A stretch of 64,000 bases of DNA, taken from assembly GCA_964412195.1 (NCBI GenBank), contig CAYPNP010000003.1, positions 1 through 64,000 on the forward strand. Direction: 5' to 3'. The DNA is from CAYPNP01 sp964412195 (GTDB lineage: Bacteria; Acidobacteriota; JAAYUB01). The position numbers were made by a program, and so were the translations under genes. Of this stretch, positions 58,720 through 64,000 are shown in pieces (positions within the stretch are counted from its first letter, which is position 1; each line of letters opens with the position of its first letter). The notes beneath the pieces were generated by a model. It saw only the letters and a list, made by a program, of their open reading frames with translations. It searched no databases and was not told where the DNA came from.

Positions 58720-60642
58720 TCAGGGGACGTCGATATACATCCACGTGATCTTCCAGAGGCCGCCCTGGCGGGACCAGAGGAGGAACAGCGAGGCGGGATT
58801 GCCTCCCTCCACCCGGAACTGGAAGCAGGTGGCGTAGTAATTTCCATACTTCGGCCCGCCCGGCGGCTCGGGCGTCTTCTGTCCTCTCTTCGGGACGCCG
58901 TCGCAGGTCAGCCTCTGCCCGATGTGGTCGGGCACGCTGAAGATGGCGAAGGCCTGCATGTGCGGGTGGGCCACGACGCCGATCTCCGGCTGGACGGGGT
59001 CGACCGGTTGCAGGATATCCTCCAGCTTGGCCGCCTGGCCGAATTTGGCCGCGGTGGCTGCCATGCGCTCGCTCAGGAACTTCGCCCCCGCTTCCGGCGA
59101 TTCGATCGGCGGGGTGCCATCTTCCCGGTACAGGTTCAGGCAGGAGTAAAGGACCGGCGACACGAATTCGAGGCTCTTGGCGACGTCCTTCGTCAGCAGC
59201 CACGAGGTGAAGAAGTCGGCGGCGGCGTTGACCATCACCGGGTCCCCGGGAAGCATGGCCGGCTTCGCGGCGGGCGGTTCCGCCGGCCGCAGATCCGGCA
59301 GGGCCGTGGGCGGCGCCTCGGCTGGCTCCTTCCGGAAAGCCACGATTTTCCAATACTTGGCTTCCTTGTTCCACAAAAGGTACAGGTTCGCGCCTTTGGC
59401 CTGGGGGGCTGTCAGGCGGAGCCCGGCGAGGAAGAACTCGCCGTACTTCAGCTTCGATTCCTTCGTCAGCTTGGCGGCGGCCGCTTCCAGGCCGCCGGCG
59501 CAGTCCGCCGCCTGCCCCAGCTCGTTCGGCACTTCATACAGGCTGAATAAGGCCGGATCATGGTTCTTCACAGGCTTCAGCCAGGAGGCGTGGAGCGGGA
59601 CCCCGCTGGCCACGTCCGCCAGCCGGGCGGGCTTGCCCAGGGCGCGGTTGGCCTGCGCCATGTTCATCAGGATGCGGAAGGGGGCCATGCCCTGGTCCAC
59701 CGGCTGACCGGGCTCGTCCGGCGGCAGGCAGCCGTAAGCCCGGCGGGAAATATACGCCAGCGCCTGCTCGGGTTTCTGCTCCATGAGCCAGGCGGAAAGG
59801 AAATCCTGCATGGCTTGCTGGACCTTGCCGGTGCCGGCACGGGGCACGGTGGGAAGCGAGCCTTCCTTTTCCTCCTTGGGCAGGCCGGTTTTCTCCGCCA
59901 CCGGCAGCCCGAACAGGTTGCGCCACCAGTCGCTCAGGCCGCTCCAGCGCTGGTTGTGCTTGTCGATGTTGTCGCCTGCCCGGACGTCCGAGTTGGCGGA
60001 ACTGAGATGCCCGTTGACCAGGACCGAGGGAAACTTGGTGGAACGGTAATCCACGTCGATGTCGGCGCGGGCGCCGTCCTTCGAAACCGAGATCTGGATG
60101 GAAGGGGCGCCGCCGGCCTGGCGGTAGCTGAGGGGATAGCCCCGGTGATAGGTCTTGTTCTCGCCGAGGGTGAATTCCTGGCACTTGTCCAGGGTGTCGA
60201 GAGCGCCGGGTTTCAGCTTGGCGTACATCCGGAACTGCAGGTCGCCCCGCGCGCCGGGCACCTCGCCCTGGACGGCCTCCAGGGAATCCACCAGGTCCAA
60301 GGCGGAGCCCAGCGGCTTGCCGGCCGCGTCGGTGAGCGTCGTGTGCATCAGGGCGTGAGTCACCGCCTCGAAGGTGGTGCGGGGCGAGATCGGGGCGTTG
60401 TCGTACACCTGGGCGGGGTCGAGCTTCTTGCCCGTCAGTTTGGCAACCCGCGCGACCCAATCCTTGATCAGGAGCTGCTGCGCCGCGGTCAAAGCCTCGA
60501 GGTTGCCGGCGAACTTGAACTCGGGGACCTGGGATTTCTTGGCCGGCTCCGCGGCGAGGAGGCCTGCCCCGCCGATCACGACCGCCGTGGCGGCAACCAG
60601 GATGCAGATCCTTCCAACCCGCCGTGCGCAATTTGATTTCAT
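58720..60642 (-). CDS. Secreted protein with an internal ~165-residue duplication, unknown
   Basis: 640 residues from the start at 60642 (MKSNCARRVGRICILVAATA, signal peptide 1-31); the ATG has GGAG about 10 bases upstream. Residues ~40-240 form one region (FEAVTHALMHTTL, QFRMYAKLKPGAL). Then two related segments: ~275-440 (AMQDFLSAWLMEQKPEQALA, SRRAYGCLPP, NLYLLWNKEAKYWKIVAFRK) and ~480-640 (AAADFFTSWLLTKDVAKSLE, SPVLYSCLNL, SLFLLWSRQGGLWKITWMYI). Both end in LLW, then W-K-I. The duplication is visible by eye. I recognise no family, but the W-K-I ending recalls NTF2-like/DUF3828-type domains. Probably periplasmic. Confidence 0.7.
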   Translation of the reverse strand: MKSNCARRVGRICILVAATAVVIGGAGLLAAEPAKKSQVPEFKFAGNLEALTAAQQLLIKDWVARVAKLTGKKLDPAQVYDNAPISPRTTFEAVTHALMHTTLTDAAGKPLGSALDLVDSLEAVQGEVPGARGDLQFRMYAKLKPGALDTLDKCQEFTLGENKTYHRGYPLSYRQAGGAPSIQISVSKDGARADIDVDYRSTKFPSVLVNGHLSSANSDVRAGDNIDKHNQRWSGLSDWWRNLFGLPVAEKTGLPKEEKEGSLPTVPRAGTGKVQQAMQDFLSAWLMEQKPEQALAYISRRAYGCLPPDEPGQPVDQGMAPFRILMNMAQANRALGKPARLADVASGVPLHASWLKPVKNHDPALFSLYEVPNELGQAADCAGGLEAAAAKLTKESKLKYGEFFLAGLRLTAPQAKGANLYLLWNKEAKYWKIVAFRKEPAEAPPTALPDLRPAEPPAAKPAMLPGDPVMVNAAADFFTSWLLTKDVAKSLEFVSPVLYSCLNLYREDGTPPIESPEAGAKFLSERMAATAAKFGQAAKLEDILQPVDPVQPEIGVVAHPHMQAFAIFSVPDHIGQRLTCDGVPKRGQKTPEPPGGPKYGNYYATCFQFRVEGGNPASLFLLWSRQGGLWKITWMYIDVP

Positions 60643-60833
60643 GAGGTGACACTCCTCACGGATGATTTTCAAGAAAACCGATGGCATTCTATGCGGAGTG
60701 CCCCAGCGGGGCAACGGGAATTTGCTGGTCGCCCGCCGTTCCGTAAGCGTAGAATCGGTGCAGGAGGGCGTCCCGAGATGGCCCAGACGCGCCACACCGC
60801 CGTGGTCCTGATCCCGCCGGAGCCGGCCCGGGA

Positions 60834-60877
60834 GACGGGGAGACGGGGAGACAGGGAGACAGGGAGACAGGGAGAGA
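60834..60877. repeat. GGGAGACA octamer array
   Basis: About five 8-bp units, GGGAGACG then GGGAGACA, run up to the transposase-associated left inverted repeat. Confidence 0.85.
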
Positions 60878-60888
60878 GATCCCTATCC

Positions 60889-60995
60889 AGCCCGGAGGGC
60901 GCCCTAAAATAACCCCAGGCGTCAGCCTGGGGTAGGGCGGAGGTGAATGTGAATTTCCGGGTTTCCTTCTCCGAGCCCGCTCTGGGGCGGCATAA
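60889..60995. repeat. Left inverted repeat of the IS200/RAYT-like element
   Basis: 107 bases. The outer 24 bases are nearly identical to the right arm on the other strand. It holds a perfect 9-bp hairpin ACCCCAGGC (60912-60920) / GCCTGGGGT (60925-60933) with a 4-nt loop. The gap from 60643 to 61059 holds only this repeat, the octamer array and the transposase leader. Confidence 0.8.
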
Positions 60996-61059
60996 AAAAA
61001 CCGGAACAAAACGCGACTTCTCCGTTTGAGAGGATAAATTCTCTCTAGCGGAGGCCGCC

Positions 61060-61524
61060 ATGTCCCACTCCTTCGCCGCCGTCTGGCTGCACATCGTCTT
61101 CGGCACCAAGAACCGCCTGCCGTTCCTTCATGACTCGATCCGCCAAGAGCTTCATGCCTACGTCGCCACCGTGCTGAAGAACCTGGACTGCCCCGCCCTC
61201 CTCATCAATTCGGTGGACGACCACCTCCACGCCCTGGCCCGCCTGTCGCGCCGGCATGCCATCGAACGGGTTCTGGAGGGGATGAAAGCCAACAGCTCCC
61301 GCTGGCTCAAGACGAAAGGGGGGCCACTGCGGTTGTTTCAGTGGCAAGCGGGGTACGGGGCGTTCTCGGTCAGCCCGTCGCAGGTGGAGACAGTCCGGCG
61401 CTACATCGAACGGCAGGCGGAACATCACCGGAAGGTGACTTTTCAGGAGGAGTATGAGGAACTACTCCGCAGGCACGGATTCTCAGTTGATCCTGCCGCG
61501 TTGTGGCGGGTGGAACCGGATTAA
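61060..61524 (+). CDS. IS200/IS605-family Y1 (HUH) transposase, RAYT-like
   Basis: 154 residues, full length for the small IS200-type TnpA. GGAGG lies six bases before the ATG. It begins MSHSFAAVWLHIVFGTKNRL; the HUH pair is in SVDDHLHALARLSRR (His-Leu-His, ~53-55); MKANSSRWLK follows, then QWQAGYGAFSVSPSQ and the catalytic Tyr with the paired Gln in VRRYIERQAEHH (~112-116). Y1 enzymes cut and rejoin single-stranded DNA at hairpins without target duplication. There is no TnpB/IscB partner. It is intact, so it may be active or may mobilise the hairpins of the same family. Confidence 0.88.
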   Translation: MSHSFAAVWLHIVFGTKNRLPFLHDSIRQELHAYVATVLKNLDCPALLINSVDDHLHALARLSRRHAIERVLEGMKANSSRWLKTKGGPLRLFQWQAGYGAFSVSPSQVETVRRYIERQAEHHRKVTFQEEYEELLRRHGFSVDPAALWRVEPD

Positions 61525-61529
61525 GCGTG

Positions 61530-61634
61530 TTATGCCGCCCCCAAGCGGGCTCGGGAAGGTATCCAGAAGACACGAACTTCTCGCGCCTTACCCCATGCTC
61601 ACGCATGGGTTTATTTTAGGGCGCCCTCCGGGCT
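61530..61634. repeat. Right inverted repeat of the IS200/RAYT-like element
   Basis: 105 bases, the reverse complement (imperfect) of the left arm. It starts at TTATGCCGCCCCCAAGCGGG, six bases after the transposase stop, and ends GGGCGCCCTCCGGGCT. Hairpin CCCATGC (61592-61598) / GCATGGG (61603-61609). Confidence 0.8.
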
Positions 61635-62951
61635 GCCTTGCTCTACCTCTGCGGCGATCTGCCGGATTCGCTCCAGTTCGAAGTCCCAGGTCGTATGCGA
61701 CACCCGCTGCAGAAGTTGCTTCCATGTGCCCTCTGGCAAACCGCGCAGGATCTTGATCCCCGCCCGGTTTGCCTCCCCCGTGCCGCCCTTGGTCACTTGA
61801 AGCGCGAGGGAGAGGGCGATCACCGCCGCCGCCTCGTGATCCCGCGAAGAGATGATTCTGTGGACGGCTTGGGAGATTTCGTCCGAATCACTCCTCCCGT
61901 CCCTCGGGTAGTTCAGACGCCCGATCAATTCCGCGTCCCGCTCCAGCTGGCTGGGAATCCCGGTGTCCGACAGCTCGCGTTGAATCTTGAATGCCAGCAT
62001 GTACTCCCAATAGTGGGATGGAGATTCCAACACCCGCTGCAACAAATCGGCTAGGCTGGCCAGCCGGACTTGCCGGCAAGCGGTCAGGAGATTCTCCACA
62101 TCGGACCTCCCGGCATCTTCCCTGAGCCAGCGCTCGTAGAGCGACGCAGCTTCGGCACATGGATGGCGGATCAGGCTGGTGCACGCGCCTGCCACCACCT
62201 CCGGGTCAACGCTGGCGGCCAACTCGATCAGATAATCTGTCACGGCGGGCGCCATGGCACCGTTCAGATTCGCAATAATCACTTGCCGTGTCTCCAGCTT
62301 CGTCTGGATGGCATGATTTACATAGGGAATGACCGCCGGGCCGGCATTGCCTATGACGGCGAGGCAGCCTTTCCGAGTTTGACTGCGCTGGTCCTCGACA
62401 GTCGTGCCACGTATCGCTGCAGCCAGCGAATCATCACCTCCGAGGAGATGGAGCTGCTCTTGGAGGTAAATCCACTCACTAATAGGAGCGTGCACAAACC
62501 AGGCGTATCCGTGCCCTATTCCAGCGAAAGCCATTTCCCTGTGATATCTGTGAGTCTGTTCATTGAGAGGGATCTGGCTGCTGAGTCGCCCAGGATTTGG
62601 GATGGTTTTATAGACGTCCTCCGGGATCCACCAAACCTGGATGTGATCGTCGATTCGAATCATGTACTTCAGGCGCTCTGGCTCAGGCAGCTTCATGCAG
62701 TATCGCCGATGCTCTGGATTATCTGCTTGGCGGGGATGTTTATCAAACCACTGGGTTTGGACAAGGACTACGGTGAAAGCGGGGATGTCCGCTTCCAGAG
62801 ATACTTCTTCGGGCTGGCATTCGGGCTCTCCCCACAGCACGGCTTGTAGCAAGTCAAGAGGAAGGGACTGTTCCCTCTCCGAAGCGGAAGCAGCCGAGGA
62901 GAAGATGCAGAGCCAGAGACAGAGGAATGCAGGTGCGAATGGTCCGCGCAT
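61611..62951 (-). CDS. Exported HEAT-repeat-like protein, 3' end altered by the mobile element
   Basis: 446 residues from the start at 62951 (MRGPFAPAFLCLWLCIFSSA, signal peptide); GGAGGAG lies about eight bases upstream. The frame further upstream is antisense of the MgtC gene. The N-terminal part has FTVVLVQTQWFDKHPRQ and RIDDHIQVWWIPEDV. From ~210 there are alpha-helical repeats: AVIGNAGPAVIPYVNHAIQT, NLNGAMAPAVTDYLIELAAS, VVAGACTSLIRHPCAEAASL and LLTACRQVRLASLADLLQRV, consistent with HEAT/ARM-type repeats. The last seven codons (SPEGALK and stop) are encoded inside the right inverted repeat, so the native C-terminus is lost. Composition is less GC-rich than neighbours. Confidence 0.65.
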   Translation of the reverse strand: MRGPFAPAFLCLWLCIFSSAASASEREQSLPLDLLQAVLWGEPECQPEEVSLEADIPAFTVVLVQTQWFDKHPRQADNPEHRRYCMKLPEPERLKYMIRIDDHIQVWWIPEDVYKTIPNPGRLSSQIPLNEQTHRYHREMAFAGIGHGYAWFVHAPISEWIYLQEQLHLLGGDDSLAAAIRGTTVEDQRSQTRKGCLAVIGNAGPAVIPYVNHAIQTKLETRQVIIANLNGAMAPAVTDYLIELAASVDPEVVAGACTSLIRHPCAEAASLYERWLREDAGRSDVENLLTACRQVRLASLADLLQRVLESPSHYWEYMLAFKIQRELSDTGIPSQLERDAELIGRLNYPRDGRSDSDEISQAVHRIISSRDHEAAAVIALSLALQVTKGGTGEANRAGIKILRGLPEGTWKQLLQRVSHTTWDFELERIRQIAAEVEQGSPEGALK

Positions 62952-63049
62952 GAAGCGGCTCCTCCGAAAACAGAATCGGGATCTGGGTATGACCTGTAGT
63001 GTACCAGTACGCGGGGCTGTTCGTCGATCCAGGACAGCACTAAAGATGC

Positions 63050-63055
63050 TATAAT
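63050..63055 (+). promoter_or_regulatory. Possible -10 box before the MgtC/DUF4010 gene
   Basis: TATAAT, 29 bases before the ATG at 63085; no clear -35. Confidence 0.35.
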
Positions 63056-63084
63056 CCAGCCAAAAGACTGCCCGAGAGGTGGAG

Positions 63085-64000
63085 ATGGTCGACTGGGTGC
63101 TCCAAAACGTGCCCCCCAACGGCGTCGGTCTGGTCGTGGTGCTGTTCCTCTCGCTGCTGATCGGGCTGGAGCGGGAGGAGCACAAGGGCGACAAGCCGGG
63201 CTTCTTCTTCGGCGGCATTCGCACCTACCCGCTCGTCGCCCTGGCCGGCTACCTGCTGGTCATCGTCGCCCCGGGCAATTTCATCCCGTTCACGGCCGGG
63301 CTGCTGGTGCTGGGCGCGCTGCTGTCCCTGCTCTACTGGTCCAAGCTGGGCAAGGAGCACGCCGGCTTCACCACCGAGTTCTCCGGTCTGGCCACCTACA
63401 TCATGGGCGCCGTGGTGGGGGTGCGGGAGTACTGGCTGGCCATCGCGGTGACGGTGCTGGTGGTCCTGCTGGTGCACATGAAGCAGTGGCTGGAGGAGAT
63501 GTCCCGCAAGATCCCCGCGGACGAGATCACCACCTTCGCCAAGTTTCTGGTCATCACGGCGGTAGTGCTGCCCATCCTGCCCAACGCCGAATACACCCGC
63601 TACCGGCTGAACCCCTACACCACCTGGATGGTGGTCGTCGCCGTGAGCGGCATCTCTTACGGCAGCTACCTGCTGCAGCTCAAGCTCAAGGAACGCAGCG
63701 GCCTGCTGGCGGCGTCGCTGCTGGGCGGCATCTATTCCAGCACCGCCACCACCGTGGTGCTGGCCAAGCACTCCCGCGGCAAGGGCCATCCCGCGCTCTA
63801 CGCTGGGGGCGTCCTGGTCGCTTCCAGCGTGATGTACCTGCGGGTGACCATCCTGTTGCTCTTGTTCAACCGGGCCCTCTTCAACCGGCTGGCGTTGCTG
63901 TTCACCGTTCTCGGCGTCCTGGGCGTGGCCGGCGGCTCGGTCTGGGTCCTGCTGGGCCAGCGGAGGCTGGAGGCCGGTAAGGAACGCGAGGCGGCCAGCA
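63085..64000 (+). CDS. MgtC/SapB family membrane protein with DUF4010 domain, partial
   Basis: At least 305 residues and no stop before the window ends. AGAGG lies five bases before the ATG at 63085. The N-terminal MgtC segment is GVGLVVVLFLSLLIGLEREE (membrane helix 1 ending in the conserved GLERE), then FFFGGIRTYPLVALAGYLLV (G-x-R-T-x-x-L), then more helices. The DUF4010 part includes EEMSRKIPADEITTFAKFLV, the LPILPNAEYT block and LLGGIYSSTATTVVLAKHSR. About 8-9 membrane helices are visible. MgtC-type proteins are linked to Mg and acid tolerance or F-ATPase control; the DUF4010 fusion is a common uncharacterised form. The antisense frame at 63049-63789 is a shadow. Confidence 0.87.
   Translation, partial: MVDWVLQNVPPNGVGLVVVLFLSLLIGLEREEHKGDKPGFFFGGIRTYPLVALAGYLLVIVAPGNFIPFTAGLLVLGALLSLLYWSKLGKEHAGFTTEFSGLATYIMGAVVGVREYWLAIAVTVLVVLLVHMKQWLEEMSRKIPADEITTFAKFLVITAVVLPILPNAEYTRYRLNPYTTWMVVVAVSGISYGSYLLQLKLKERSGLLAASLLGGIYSSTATTVVLAKHSRGKGHPALYAGGVLVASSVMYLRVTILLLLFNRALFNRLALLFTVLGVLGVAGGSVWVLLGQRRLEAGKEREAAS

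Larger units (their letters stand above)
60889..61634. mobile_element. IS200/RAYT-like element with ~105-bp inverted repeats
   Basis: A single Y1 transposase gene (61060-61524) lies between imperfect inverted repeats at 60889-60995 and 61530-61634. Each repeat starts at its outer end with AGCCCGGAGGGCGCCCTAAA, contains a small hairpin (ACCCCAGGC/GCCTGGGGT on the left, CCCATGC/GCATGGG on the right), and ends at its inner edge with GAGCCCGCT...GGGGCGGCATAA. REP-associated tyrosine transposases are known to be flanked by paired REP hairpins; the long inverted form here is more extensive. The right end supplies the last codons and stop of the convergent gene. Confidence 0.75.

Noticed and set aside
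63049..63789. 246-codon minus-strand frame at the right edge
   Set aside because: It is Gly/His/Gln-rich shadow coding, antisense of a clear MgtC/DUF4010 membrane protein.
1..64000. tRNA, rRNA, integrase attachment sites, restriction-modification, toxin-antitoxin or other defence genes
   Set aside because: None of the expected motifs was seen on either strand apart from the single Y1 transposase.

Overview
The window is a high-G+C (about two-thirds by eye) bacterial chromosome segment. It is dominated by exported proteins: an OmpA fragment, FG-GAP, PD40 and BNR/sortilin-like propellers, plant-type LRR proteins, PPC and carboxypeptidase-regulatory-like modules, several serine and metallo-hydrolases, and a Tat-exported molybdenum hydroxylase. 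Signal peptides, an OmpA-type wall-binding domain and sigma70-like promoters point to a diderm. The gene repertoire resembles Acidobacteriota or a related phylum; this placement is inference from gene content, since no rRNA or tRNA gene was seen.

Layout. Bases 1-527 hold an AT-richer, minus-strand FGGY kinase fragment butted head-on against a decapitated OmpA gene at a GCCGCCGCC microhomology, most simply an assembly chimera. 0.5-7 kb: OmpA fragment, FG-GAP protein, a two-gene PPOX/Dabb operon, a PD40 protein and a UPF0371/DUF1846 protein. 7.3-23.7 kb: a 4539-residue secreted protein (two LRR solenoids, two InlB-type repeats, five ~515-residue modules, Ig/Fn3, dockerin) and an 817-residue protein carrying one such module, each behind its own near-consensus promoter. 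23.7-37.5 kb: small unknown gene, ureohydrolase, exported nitroreductase, DHA2 MFS pump, CBM9-like/esterase fusion, LRR-TPR protein, cupin, two GNATs, an M28 peptidase with dockerin, TPR and ACT proteins. 37.5-42.5 kb: three consecutive secreted alpha/beta hydrolases whose four intergenic gaps all hold GC-rich hairpin repeats. 42.5-48.6 kb: molybdenum hydroxylase pair, serine beta-lactamase-like protein and membrane proteins. 48.9-60.6 kb: large BNR propeller protein, S9 peptidase and RNase R (one operon), an HExxH secreted protein, and a 640-residue protein with an internal duplication. 60.9-61.6 kb: IS200/RAYT-like transposase between ~105-bp inverted repeats. The window ends inside an MgtC/DUF4010 membrane protein.

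The most distinctive feature is the intergenic DNA. At least a dozen gaps hold arrays of 6-9-bp tandem repeats from a limited set of families. The families recur in the same order at distant loci, often as inverted pairs, and one family always begins just after a stop codon in a fixed orientation. With the hairpin repeats at 37-42 kb and the transposase-associated inverted repeats, this suggests dispersed modular repeat elements rather than independent slippage.

Most genes are single units or short operons, and there is no clear metabolic pathway. The shared theme is extracellular protein, peptide and ester breakdown and surface adhesion or display. Three proteins (4539, 817 and 496 residues) end in dockerin-like EF-hand pairs, but no cohesin is present here.
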